From an uncultured Verrucomicrobia subdivision 3 bacterium (lineage in GTDB: Bacteria > Verrucomicrobiota > Verrucomicrobiia > Limisphaerales > UBA11358), in NCBI GenBank assembly GCA_903944085.1, contig CAJAQO010000120.1, forward strand, positions 1 to 56,621: a stretch of 56,621 nt of DNA. Reading direction: 5' to 3'. Below are positions 41,670 to 50,840 of the stretch, one piece after another. Numbering within the stretch: the stretch's first letter is position 1; every line of letters begins with the position of its first letter. The notes under the pieces are model-generated. The model ran no database searches. It was not told the DNA's origin and saw nothing but the letters and a program-made list of their open reading frames with translations. The position numbers and the translations under genes were made by a program.

Positions 41670-44600
41670 TTGAAACAACTTATTCAAAAGCTCTTGCTCG
41701 CCGGAACCCTAATATTGATTCCCGCCGCCACGGCGCGGGCGGTGAAAACCGTCTCGCTGGCGGGCGAATGGCGGTTTGAAATCGCCGGCACCAACGCGGC
41801 GGCTTACGAACACAATCTGCGCGGAACCATCCATCTGCCCGGTGCAATGGACGACGCGCGGAGCGGGCCGAAGAACATGAAGTCGCCCACGCTGGAAGGC
41901 CCTTACCGGCTGCACGACTATGCCGGCCCGGCGTGGTATCAGCGGGACATCGAGATTCCCGCCGGCTGGCAGGGCAAACGGGTGACGCTGCTGCTGGAAC
42001 GCTGCCGCTGGGTGACAACCGTCTGGCTGGATGACCGGCTCGTTGGGTCGCAGGACAGTTTGATCGCGCCCCATGCTTTTGATTTTGGCCCCGGCGTGGC
42101 CCCGGGCAAGCATCGGCTGACGATCTGCGTGGACAACACGGTCAAAATCAACCTCGGCACTTTTGTCTCGGCCATGTTTGGCGGCACTTGGGGCAACATG
42201 AACGGCATCGTCGGCCGCATAGAGCTGGCGGCCACGCCGCCCGTGTGGATTAATGACGTGCAAGTGTATCCTGACGTGGAAAAAATGCGGGCGCGCGTGG
42301 CCGTAAAAATCGGCAATTGCAGCGGCCGCGCCGGTCAAGGCGAATTGACGGTGGGAAAACAAATTGTCACCGCAAGCTGGGGTGCGAACGGCGGAAGCGC
42401 CGAGGTAAACGTGGACATGGCCGGTGCAAAATTGTGGGATGAGTTTTCGCCCAACTTGAGCGAAGTGACGATGAAACTCGGCGACGACGAGCGCACGGTT
42501 CGTTTTGGCATGCGCAAATTTGCGGCGCGCGGCACGCAGTTCACGATGAACGGGCGGGCCGTGTTTCTGCGCGGGACACTGGAGTGTTCGGTGTGGCCGC
42601 TGACCGGTTATCCGCCGACGGACGTGGCGGCGTGGCGGCGGATTTTTCAGATCGAGAAATCCTATGGCCTGAATTTCATCCGGTTCCATTCGTGGTGCCC
42701 GCCAGAGGCGGCGTTTGCAGCGGCGGACTTCGAAGGCATCATGATTCAGGCGGAAGGGCCGATGGCGAATGTGGATGCAGGTTCCAGCCCGGCACGGGAC
42801 GCATTTCTGGAAGCGGAACTAAAGCGGATGGTGGATACCTACGGCAATCATCCTTCGTTCTGCCTGATGACGCTTGGCAACGAATACGGCGGCAAAGCGG
42901 AATTGCTCACGCATTGGGTGGACCTGCTGATGAACCGCGACCCGCGCCATCTCTATTCATCGGCGTCCTCGGCGCAGACGACTACCAATCGTGAGTGGAC
43001 GGAATCCGCTGCTGGTCGGGGCATTCATGGCCCCGGCACGGAGACCGATTCAAGCTCCGTGGTGGCATCGGAGGGGCGCCCGATCATTGGTCACGAAATC
43101 GGTCAATGGATGTATTGGCCGGATTTTGATGAAATTAAAAAATGGAAGGGCGTCATGGCGCTGAAGAATTTCGAGTTGATCCGCGATGACATGGAGAAAA
43201 AACATCTGCTCGATCAGGAGTCGCTGTTTGTGCAGGCGAGCGGCAAATTTGCCACACTGCTTTATAAAGAGGAAATCGAAGTCCTGCTGCGCACGCCGGG
43301 TTACGGCGGTTTTTCCCTACTCGACCTGCACGATTATCCGACGCAAGGCACGGCGCTGGTCGGGCCGCTGGATGCGTTCTGGGACTCAAAAGGTTTCATC
43401 ACGCCCAAGGCGTTCCGCCGGTATTGCTCGGCGACGGTGCCGCTGCTGCGACTGCCCAAGCGCACCTACACGAGCGACGAACTCTTTCAAGCGACGGCGG
43501 ACATTGCGCATTACGGCGCAGCCGACCTGCCGAATGTCCAGCCGGTATGGTCTATCAAGGATGAAGATGGACGCGCCGTGGCGGCGGGCAAATTGCCCGC
43601 TTTGACGGTGCCGACGGGCAAGCTGACCGAACTCGGCGAGATCAAAGCGTCGCTCGCCAGCACCCGTGCTCCGGGCAAATTCACCGTGACCATTTCCGTC
43701 CCGGGCACCGCGTTTGCCAATGACTGGAACATTTGGATTTATCCGGAAAAAGTTATGCCGCAGCGGCCAGCGGAGGTGGTGGTCAGCGAACAGTGGGAGG
43801 AGGCGAGGGCCGCGCTTGCTGCCGGGAAAAAAGTCATCTTCTTGGCTGCTACGGCAAATCCGACGCAGTCCCTGCACGGCAGGTTTCTGCCCGTGTTCTG
43901 GAGTCCGGTCTGGTTTCCCAGCCAGAGGCCGAACACGATGGGCCTGCTGTGTGACCCGTGGCAACCGCTGTTCGCGCAGTTCCCCACGGACATGAGCACC
44001 GACTGGCAATGGTTTAACCTGATGCAGCGCTCGCGCGTGTTTGTGCTCGACGACACGCCGGCGGATTATCGTCCGCTGGTGCAGGTGATTGACAACTTCG
44101 CCCGCAACCACAAGCTCGGCGTCGTCTTCGAGGGGCGCGTGGGTGGCGGCCAGTTGCTCGTCTGCGGTTTGAATCTGGCGGACGCGGCGAAAGCCCCGGC
44201 TGTGCGCCAATGGTTGACCAGCCTTTACGCCTATGCCGGCTCGGCGAAATTCAAGCCGGTTCAGGAACTTGACGCCAAACTGCTGGAACATCTTTTTTTG
44301 CCGAAATCGGCCAACGAACTTGAAAAGCTGGCACCCAAAATTTACGCCGACAGCCAGGCTTCCGAGGAATACGGCGCCGATCGCGCCATAGACGGCGACC
44401 CAAACACCATGTGGCACACGCCTTGGGAAGAATCCGCCCCCAATTTTCCGCACGAGTTGATCGTCGAACTGTCCAAGCCGGTGAAACTGGCTGGCATCAC
44501 CTGTCTGCCGCGCCAGGATGGCAATCAAAACGGCTGGATCAAGGACTATGCGGTGTTCACCAGCGCCGATGGTCAGAACTGGGGCGAGCCACAGGCAACC

Positions 44601-44750
44601 GGCGCGTTTCCGCAAAATGCCGAGTTGCACACCGTAAAATTTGCGCCGCCGGTCGCAGCGCGATGCTTGAAACTGGTGGCGAGGAGCAGCTTTAATTCGG
44701 CCGCCCCTTACGCCTCGCTGGCGGAGTTGAACATCATTCCTGAAAAATAA
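41670..44750 (+). CDS. Secreted GH2-like glycosidase with F5/8C domain
   Basis: This 1026-residue GH2-fold enzyme is read from TTG at 41670, the only codon that precedes its signal peptide (KQLIQKLLLAGTLILIPAA). The sugar-binding domain (VSLAGEWRFEIAGTNAAAY, IHLPGAMDDA) and jelly roll lead to a TIM barrel (RFHSWCPPEAAFAAADFEG). The acid/base is Glu in TLGNEYGG, and the probable nucleophile is Glu in IIGHEIGQWMYWP. Later regions include an Ig-like segment and a C-terminal F5/8-type C domain (RAIDGDPNTMWHTPWEE). It stands apart from the minus-strand GH130/GH2 unit. Exact specificity is not readable. Confidence 0.85.
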   Translation: MKQLIQKLLLAGTLILIPAATARAVKTVSLAGEWRFEIAGTNAAAYEHNLRGTIHLPGAMDDARSGPKNMKSPTLEGPYRLHDYAGPAWYQRDIEIPAGWQGKRVTLLLERCRWVTTVWLDDRLVGSQDSLIAPHAFDFGPGVAPGKHRLTICVDNTVKINLGTFVSAMFGGTWGNMNGIVGRIELAATPPVWINDVQVYPDVEKMRARVAVKIGNCSGRAGQGELTVGKQIVTASWGANGGSAEVNVDMAGAKLWDEFSPNLSEVTMKLGDDERTVRFGMRKFAARGTQFTMNGRAVFLRGTLECSVWPLTGYPPTDVAAWRRIFQIEKSYGLNFIRFHSWCPPEAAFAAADFEGIMIQAEGPMANVDAGSSPARDAFLEAELKRMVDTYGNHPSFCLMTLGNEYGGKAELLTHWVDLLMNRDPRHLYSSASSAQTTTNREWTESAAGRGIHGPGTETDSSSVVASEGRPIIGHEIGQWMYWPDFDEIKKWKGVMALKNFELIRDDMEKKHLLDQESLFVQASGKFATLLYKEEIEVLLRTPGYGGFSLLDLHDYPTQGTALVGPLDAFWDSKGFITPKAFRRYCSATVPLLRLPKRTYTSDELFQATADIAHYGAADLPNVQPVWSIKDEDGRAVAAGKLPALTVPTGKLTELGEIKASLASTRAPGKFTVTISVPGTAFANDWNIWIYPEKVMPQRPAEVVVSEQWEEARAALAAGKKVIFLAATANPTQSLHGRFLPVFWSPVWFPSQRPNTMGLLCDPWQPLFAQFPTDMSTDWQWFNLMQRSRVFVLDDTPADYRPLVQVIDNFARNHKLGVVFEGRVGGGQLLVCGLNLADAAKAPAVRQWLTSLYAYAGSAKFKPVQELDAKLLEHLFLPKSANELEKLAPKIYADSQASEEYGADRAIDGDPNTMWHTPWEESAPNFPHELIVELSKPVKLAGITCLPRQDGNQNGWIKDYAVFTSADGQNWGEPQATGAFPQNAELHTVKFAPPVAARCLKLVARSSFNSAAPYASLAELNIIPEK

Positions 44751-44989
44751 TAATTGCAACCACAAAACCGTAAGCCTCCCATCGACGAGTTCGATAGTTC
44801 GGCGCTTCAACATAATATGGCAGGGGGAATTTGACGCTGGCGCGAACTAATTGGCACCGACCGCTTCCACTTTGATGGACTGAATAGCCGGATTGGCCCC
44901 CGCGTAAAGGCCACAGGTCGAGCTCGATAAACGTCCCTATTGCCTTGCCAAAGCATTGCCTCGCTACCGGGTTCATATAGGCTCGCGGC
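44751..44989. other. Intergenic segment with a C-terminal gene scrap
   Basis: A minus-strand scrap at 44847-44912 encodes GLYAGANPAIQSIKVEAVG and a TAG stop, which reads like the end of a secreted beta-sandwich protein. The upstream part of that gene is absent. Nothing else is recognised before the DUF3738-like tail duplication. Confidence 0.35.
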
Positions 44990-45142
44990 AACCGCTACGA
45001 CAAAACGATTGGGGGTGTCCCTTTGCGCTGGGTCAACGGGCGTTCCACCGATTTGGACTTCAACAACCAGTTCTTGGCAACCATTGGGCGGGAGCTGATT
45101 GCCACCAACCGGCCACAGGAATGGCTGGTCATGGACCGGTGA
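44990..45142 (+). pseudogene. Duplicated 3' tail of the DUF3592-DUF3738-like gene
   Basis: Exactly 153 bp, ending in TGA, corresponds to 49921-50073 without gaps. The encoded tails are NRYDKTIGGVPLRWVNGRS... versus NRYDQKIGDVPSRWINGRS... and both end QEWLVMDR. About 42 of 50 residues match. The rest of the gene is missing on the left, and an IS3 transposase fragment begins a few bases to the right. Confidence 0.85.
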
Positions 45143-45148
45143 ACCAAG

Positions 45149-45393
45149 GTGACCATGGATGGGCGTGGGCGATGGATGGACAACCGGTTCGTGGAACGCT
45201 TGTGGCGGAGCCTGAAGTATGAGGACATTTACCTGCGTGGGTATGAACACGGACTGGAACTGTGCCAGGCGTTGGAAACAGGTTTGGTCATTACAACGAT
45301 TACCGACCACACCAAGCGCTGGGCTACGCCACGCCGGCCGAGGTGTATCGCGCTCCTGAATCACACGGAGCGAAACCGGCAAGTTGGGCTTGA
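45149..45393 (+). pseudogene. IS3-family OrfB C-terminal fragment, frameshifted
   Basis: The fragment encodes MDGRGRWMDNRFVERLWRSL then KYEDIYLRGYEHG, the standard region after the second catalytic Asp of IS3 OrfB. It then shifts frame near 45278, after which GHYNDYRPHQALGYATPAEV is readable in the -1 frame until the TGA at 45391. Everything upstream (helix-turn-helix and first DDE residues) is absent, so it is an IS remnant. Confidence 0.85.
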
Positions 45394-45938
45394 AGTGAGA
45401 CCACCGATGGTGGTAAAAAAGAATCCCCCAAGAAAACGGGAGGGAGGAAGTGGTGCTGCGGCATCCTTTCTCCATTCCCAATATCTCGGGAAGCAGAGCA
45501 ATGACGGTCAACCAAACCGTCCGTCAGCGCCAAAAAGTCATAGCTTATTTTCGGTGCTCAGTGGTTTAAAAATGGGGACAAGCAATGCAATCAGACGTTT
45601 CAATTCAATTATAGTTTCACTCCCGGTGCGTCGGCAGCAAATTTGGCACGGGTGCGCAAAGTAACTAGGCAGATTGGCTAAGTGGCTTTGCAAACAATCG
45701 CTCCAATCGGGCGTTCCGGGTCTCACAATGCCTTGTGTAATTTCATAGCTGACTATTCGAATTCCAAAGGCTTTTTACAAGTCCGCTCGATAATTGGTAT
45801 GGAGCAGTGATTGATGGCAAAGCATGGAATGCTTTTTGCTACAAAGAAGAAGCGTTTTTCGTTCGATGTAAAGCATAGCCGAAATCGTTGGCTAAATTAT
45901 GAGCCGCACTGAAATTAACCCCCCTCGCCAGCCACTGA
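45394..45938. other. Intergenic region, no gene seen
   Basis: These 545 bp are more AT-rich than their surroundings, contain no long open frame and show no recognisable repeat. A promoter for the PAP2 gene could lie at the right end. Confidence 0.35.
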
Positions 45939-46871
45939 ATGCTGAGTTTTATGTTCTGTAAAAGTAAATGGCGGCATCAATTGACCGCCGTTTTGCCGCA
46001 TGAATGGCTGTTCGGCGCTTATCTGCTGCTGACCGGATTGCGGTTGTTTGCGCAGGGCGGTGCCGCGCGGGGCTGGTCGTTTGTTTTTTTTGCGTGTTTC
46101 TTGATTGGAACCGGTGTCTTTTTCTGGGCGGAACGAAACCTGACTCCTTGGCGCTGGCGGGTGCGGCTATTGTTTTACCCCGCAGCGATGGGCATTAGCT
46201 TTTATGCCATGGGCGTCGCGGTGCCATTGCTGGGTCACCCCAAGGCAGACAGCCTGTTACTGCAATGGGATCGGGCGTTGATCAGGGAAACGCCGGCTGC
46301 GGCTTGGGAAACGTGGTTGCGGCCGTGGGCCGAGGATCTGGCCATGGCCGGCTACCTGTTTTTCTTCTACTACCTGATCGCCGGGCCGGGCCATTATTGC
46401 CTCCGGGATCTCCGACTGTTCCGCAAGTGCATCGTGGGTTTGTTCACGCTGTATGCGCTGGCGTTCATGGGCTACACGGTGCTGCCGGCTGGCGGCCCGC
46501 ATCGCTGGATGATTTTTGCCACGCCGTTGCACGGTCCGCTGCTGCTGGATTGGACGCTCAAGCCGGTGAATGCGGGGAGCACCTGCGTGGATGTTTTTCC
46601 CAGCGTGCATCTGGCGGCGTCCTTGTATCTGCTCCTTTTTGACTGGAAACACTGGCGTCAGCGGTTTTGGTGGGTTTTGGTGCCGTGCCTGCTATCGTGG
46701 TTTTCCGCCGTGTATCTGCGCTTCCACTATTTTGTGGACCTGCTAGCGGGTGTGGTCGTGGCCCTGGTTGGCTGGTGGATGGCCGAACAATACGAGGCTT
46801 CCATTGGCGACCGTCCGATGTTGGCAACCGAGATCAAAGACCAAAATGCTTTCAACCCTGGCATCAGCTAA
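45939..46871 (+). CDS. PAP2-superfamily membrane phosphatase
   Basis: This 310-residue membrane protein has about six transmembrane segments (WLFGAYLLLTGLRLFA, WSFVFFACFLIGTGVFF, LLFYPAAMGISFYAMGV, LAMAGYLFFFYYLIAG, CIVGLFTLYALAFMGY, and a C-terminal pair). PAP2 catalytic blocks are visible: C2 FPSVHLAAS (His) and C3 YLRFHYFVDLLAG (Arg, His, Asp). The layout resembles AUR1/inositol phosphorylceramide-synthase-like and lipid-phosphatase members, which act on lipid phosphates at the membrane. A second in-frame ATG at 45951 is an alternative start. It stands alone. Confidence 0.85.
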   Translation: MLSFMFCKSKWRHQLTAVLPHEWLFGAYLLLTGLRLFAQGGAARGWSFVFFACFLIGTGVFFWAERNLTPWRWRVRLLFYPAAMGISFYAMGVAVPLLGHPKADSLLLQWDRALIRETPAAAWETWLRPWAEDLAMAGYLFFFYYLIAGPGHYCLRDLRLFRKCIVGLFTLYALAFMGYTVLPAGGPHRWMIFATPLHGPLLLDWTLKPVNAGSTCVDVFPSVHLAASLYLLLFDWKHWRQRFWWVLVPCLLSWFSAVYLRFHYFVDLLAGVVVALVGWWMAEQYEASIGDRPMLATEIKDQNAFNPGIS

Positions 46872-47370
46872 AGCCGCAGGGTCACGCATGAGGCGGCTGG
46901 CATTCACCGCACGTCGCAACACGGAGCCCACTTCCAAGCATCGGGTGGCGGGCTGTTCCCTGGTTCTGGCCACCAGCAGTGTGGCAAATGCCAACACGCC
47001 CCGACAAAACAGTAAAGTCAAAAGTGGTTTTTACATTCCCAAAGTGGCATACTGCCCACATAGCTGCAGATTTTTATAGCGGCGTTAAAATGATTTATGT
47101 TGAAGCCATAATCACCTTGATTCTGTGGGCGGCGTTTCTGATCGTCTTGTTTTACTCCGGCGGGAAAATCAGGGGCCGCGCAATTTTTTGCCTGTAAATT
47201 TGGCGAGATCAAACTGAAGGTAAGTTTTGGCATTCCATGTTGAGGTAAATTTTCCCCGATTCCCACTCGTCACTGGTTTCGGCGTGGTGACCAAACACGC
47301 AAAAAATACGGACGTATTCCGTGTGTAACGAGGCATGAAGCAAAGTTGGTCATTTTCAACAGTAGCCTAA
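46872..47370. other. Intergenic region with a possible 35-residue membrane peptide
   Basis: An ATG at 47090 opens a 35-codon frame (to 47197) whose product, MIYVEAIITLILWAAFLIVL then a basic tail, could be a small single-span membrane peptide. I cannot tell whether it is translated. The remaining sequence has no gene that I recognise. Confidence 0.3.
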
Positions 47371-48273
47371 ATGAAAGCGATTACTACTCGGCTCGCCACG
47401 ATCACCGCCAGCACCGTGGAAGACTTCGCCGGCCACCGGGCACCCGCGCTGCGCGCCGCCGATCTGGAACTCGGCTCAGTGTCCAGCCTGTGCGCGTGGG
47501 CGGTGCTGGCCGGTCGCATCGAAAAGAATCCGCTGGCGATCCGTCCCACCTTCGCCAAAGTCAAAACCCACTGCCATGAGGCATGTCCCGACGATGACGA
47601 AACCTTGCATCGCGTCCTCGCTTACCTGTTTGATCCAGCGTCAGCGACAATACTCAAGCTGGCTGGCGGCACGCTGGCCTTCTGCGCGCTCACGGGCCTG
47701 CGCCCCGGTGAGCCGGCATTCCTGCTTCGTTTGCCGCCGCTCGTGGAGCCGCCGCCGAACACGCGCCAGCTCGAACCCGGCGGCCTGTTCCGCGACCGGG
47801 TCGGCGTGCTGCACATGAAGGTGCAACGCCTCAAGCACGGGCAGAATCCGTTTATCACGCTGCATCCTGCCGCTGAAAATTTCCTGTCTGCCTGGCGCGC
47901 GTGGCTGGCCGTGACGCTGGCAGATGAACCACGCCTGTTCCCGCTGGGCACCGACGATCAAACCACGCTGAACCGCGCCTTGAATGCCGCCAGCGCCGCA
48001 CTGGGGTTCCCGCATTTCAAACCACATGGCTTTGGACGCGCGTTCTATGTCAAGGTGCGGCGGAGCCAGGGAGCGGATGATGCCACCATTGCCGGCGAAT
48101 TGGGCCAAACGACCAACGGCGAGTTGATTCGCAGTGTCTATGGCGACCCCCAAGATTTGATTGGCGGCCAGATGTTCGACTGGTTGCCGGAGGATCATGC
48201 GCCGGCTTGGGAACTGCTGGCCGCTCGTCGCCATCATGTGGAGGATGAAATCAGGCCAAAGCTCTTTCTTTGA
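47371..48273 (+). CDS. Tyrosine recombinase (phage integrase family)
   Basis: This 300-residue protein has a short N-terminal arm-type domain and a catalytic domain. The catalytic residues are Arg111 (ALTGLRPGEP), His219-x-x-x-Arg223 (HGFGRAF) and the nucleophile Tyr257 (ELIRSVYGDPQD). The usual LGH box reads ELGQT, so Gln replaces the second His. It cuts and rejoins DNA at an attachment site. The N-terminus is shorter than in most integrases, so it may start within a longer ancestral gene. No tRNA and no clear att repeat is seen nearby, so the element it moved is unclear. Confidence 0.85.
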   Translation: MKAITTRLATITASTVEDFAGHRAPALRAADLELGSVSSLCAWAVLAGRIEKNPLAIRPTFAKVKTHCHEACPDDDETLHRVLAYLFDPASATILKLAGGTLAFCALTGLRPGEPAFLLRLPPLVEPPPNTRQLEPGGLFRDRVGVLHMKVQRLKHGQNPFITLHPAAENFLSAWRAWLAVTLADEPRLFPLGTDDQTTLNRALNAASAALGFPHFKPHGFGRAFYVKVRRSQGADDATIAGELGQTTNGELIRSVYGDPQDLIGGQMFDWLPEDHAPAWELLAARRHHVEDEIRPKLFL

Positions 48274-48339
48274 TCGTATCCTACAAATTACCGCAAAATG
48301 TAATGGCCGGCATGTGACTCCCGCGATTAGACTCGGTTC

Positions 48340-50073
48340 ATGGCCCAGATGTCCAGTCGTGGCACACAGCTTTTTTGTTCACTGTTTATTGTGATTGGTC
48401 TCGTTGCCGTGGGCATCGGGATTTGGATGTTCTCGAAAAGCCTGCGCGCGGAACATTGGCCGGTGACCGACGGCATCGTCCAGTCGGCGGAGATGAAATC
48501 CCATTCGGGCAATCACGGTGGCACGACCTACGCGGCGGAGGTCACTTACTCTTATCAGGTGGCGGGCACGAGTTACACGGGCGACAAGGTCTCTGTCGGG
48601 CAGATGTCGTCATCGTCGGAATATGCGCGCGGAATTCTCAATCGGTATCCCATTGGCAAAAAAGTTTCCGTGCATTACCCGCCAGGCGACCCGTCGGACG
48701 CGGTGCTGGAAACGGGCATCCACGGCGGGACTTGGATTTGCCTGGGCGTGGGAACGGTGTTCACGTTGTTTGGCTGCATGTTCCTGCAAATCCAAAGGGC
48801 CGCCGTCCGGGCGCAAATGCCCGGCGCGGCAGAATCGTCGTCCGTCACCGTGCAACCGGATGGCAGCGTGACGATGGACAAGCCTCCGGTGCTGATGGGC
48901 GTGATATTTCTGCTGGTGGGCATTGGCCTCGGCTTCGTGCGGCCAGACAGCGACAAGCCGGGCTGGCTCATGTATGTCGTGGGCGGAATGTTCGCATCAG
49001 GCGGGATGATGCTTCTCCTGTATCGACTGGAGAACAAGGCCTATTCCAAGATCCCGATGATGCTGATGCTGCTGACCTTTCTGGCCATTTTCCATTGGAT
49101 CTCCTTTGGCGCGGGCGAACGCAACGGCACCGTGAGCACGCCGTTCTCCGTGACCCATGGCGTGAGTGTGCGGACGCCGTTTGCCATCGTCACCAGCCTG
49201 CTGGACCTGGCGATTGTGGCGATATTGATTCATCGGCTGCTGGCCCGGCGGCTGGAGGATAAATTGAGATGGGTGCCCGTGGCGGGTTTGGTTTTATTGG
49301 TGGCGATCACGGCAATCTTTTTTGCGTTTTATAAAAAAGCCCGGCCCAAGGCACCGTCAACGGCCGCGCCGTTTGTTTCCACGCCCATTGACGACGCGTT
49401 CTGGCTCAAGCTCGACCGGCGCGGTTCCGACAAATATCGCAAGCAGCTCGCGGCCGCGCCGTCGGCGCTCGTGGTGCGGGAAACGCATTATGCCTTCAAT
49501 CCCCGGAACGGCATGGGCATGCATTACGGCTGGCTGGATGGCCGGCTGGCGAATCTGCACATCACCTTTTCCGAACTCGTGGAGGTCGCCTACGGCAAGG
49601 ATTACACCCACACGGAATTCCCGACGGAGTGGACGCACGGCGACTTGAACAATTGCTATTATGACGTGATTTGCACCGTTACCAACCAACCGCAGGCCGC
49701 CCTGCAATCGGCGGCCCAACGATTTCTCCAGCAGCAGTATGGGCTGTCGTGGCACCTGGCAACCCGGGACACCAAGGTGCTGGTGCTCCGCGCCAAAGAC
49801 CCGCAGGTATTGGAATCCAAGGCCACCGCAGATTTTGCCCGCAGCAAGTCCATTTCCGAATTCACCAGCGAACTGGAAAATTATTTCGGCCGGCCCGTGA
49901 TTGACGAAACCGAGGCGACCAACCGCTACGACCAAAAGATTGGGGATGTGCCTTCGCGCTGGATCAACGGACGTTCCACCGATTTGGACTTCAACAACCA
50001 GTTCTTGGCCACCGTCGGGCTGGAGCTGGTTGCCACCAGCCGGCCACAAGAATGGCTGGTCATGGACCGGTGA
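48340..50073 (+). CDS. Membrane protein: DUF3592 domain fused to a DUF3738-like domain
   Basis: This 577-residue protein begins with one transmembrane helix (LFCSLFIVIGLVAVGIGIW) and a DUF3592 domain (WPVTDGIVQSAEMKSHSGN, YSYQVAGTSYTGDKV, VHYPPGDPSDAVLE). It then has about five more membrane spans (residues about 120-345). The C-terminal ~220 residues resemble the DUF3738/TIGR03435 family, ending DLDFNNQFLATVGLELVATS and WLVMDR. The function is unknown for both families. The fusion of these two domains is unusual. A 153-bp duplicate of its 3' end lies at 44990-45142. Confidence 0.75.
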   Translation: MAQMSSRGTQLFCSLFIVIGLVAVGIGIWMFSKSLRAEHWPVTDGIVQSAEMKSHSGNHGGTTYAAEVTYSYQVAGTSYTGDKVSVGQMSSSSEYARGILNRYPIGKKVSVHYPPGDPSDAVLETGIHGGTWICLGVGTVFTLFGCMFLQIQRAAVRAQMPGAAESSSVTVQPDGSVTMDKPPVLMGVIFLLVGIGLGFVRPDSDKPGWLMYVVGGMFASGGMMLLLYRLENKAYSKIPMMLMLLTFLAIFHWISFGAGERNGTVSTPFSVTHGVSVRTPFAIVTSLLDLAIVAILIHRLLARRLEDKLRWVPVAGLVLLVAITAIFFAFYKKARPKAPSTAAPFVSTPIDDAFWLKLDRRGSDKYRKQLAAAPSALVVRETHYAFNPRNGMGMHYGWLDGRLANLHITFSELVEVAYGKDYTHTEFPTEWTHGDLNNCYYDVICTVTNQPQAALQSAAQRFLQQQYGLSWHLATRDTKVLVLRAKDPQVLESKATADFARSKSISEFTSELENYFGRPVIDETEATNRYDQKIGDVPSRWINGRSTDLDFNNQFLATVGLELVATSRPQEWLVMDR

Positions 50074-50179
50074 ACCGGATGTGGTTTTACCATCTGCCAA
50101 ATCCCATTACCATGGCCAGCAGGGACACCAAGATGGCGGAGGATTTGCAGATGGCCAGTCACGGACCGCCGCTACAATT

Positions 50180-50598
50180 TCAATCAACCTTGACCGGCTC
50201 CGCGCCGGGAAACCATTCGGTGTGCTGGTCGCCGGTGCGGCCCCAGTAGGTGACGCGTTTCCCGCGCAGAAAAGCGATGTAGCCCTGCACCCCGCCCGCC
50301 ATTGCGCGCCGGGTAAACTCGCGATACTTCTGACCGTTGCGCTGGCTGTCCAGGATGTTCGCGCGCAACGCGGCGGCAGCGAACTCCGGGGCGACGGGCG
50401 GCAGGCCCTCATAAGTGATGGACGTGGCCAGCATCCCGCCCTCCGGGCTGTAAAACCGTTTGCGCAGCCCGACGTAATCCACGTGATAAGATTTCACGCC
50501 CGCCGGTCTTGGCAGACGGCCACCGCTGCCGACGACCCGGTGGCCAGTCCGGCACGGACCGTCCCGCGCGCCGCTTCCAGAATCAGTTTGGAATCCAT
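50180..50598 (-). pseudogene. DUF1398-family gene, frame-broken
   Basis: Two frames overlap by GTGA. The first begins MDSKLILEAARGTVRAG and runs 34 codons. The second (GTG at 50495-50497) carries the DUF1398 body SYHVDYVGLRKRFYSP, then ATSITYEGLPPVAPEF, KYREFTRRAMAGGVQGYIAF and WGRTGDQHTEWFPG. In relatives these form one ~130-residue chain, and the LPRPAG that precedes the second start codon fits the family. The shift in the ~40 bp between frames indicates a pseudogene, although a two-piece product or programmed shift cannot be excluded. The family function is unknown. Two more fragments of this gene occur in the window. Confidence 0.75.
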
Positions 50599-50840
50599 GC
50601 CCAAGGATTAAAAGTTTTCCGCGCGAAATGAAGGAAAATAAATTCTTTCTCCGTGCTGGGGAGAATCCCAGCCATTTCGCGCAACTCTTCCTTCGAGAAA
50701 CCGGCCTGGCCCCGAGCGATTACTGCCGGCAACGGTGGCCGCCAGCGGCGGCGGCCAATTTTTTCAACGCAACATTAGTGTGAATCTCGAATCCTGCGGT
50801 TGGGCATTGCCGTTTGCCGCCGGATGAAATAAATTGCGTC

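Noticed and set aside
43386-44813. A 475-codon minus-strand open frame
   Set aside because: It is antisense to the GH2 gene, and its translation is Arg/Gln-rich with no motif.
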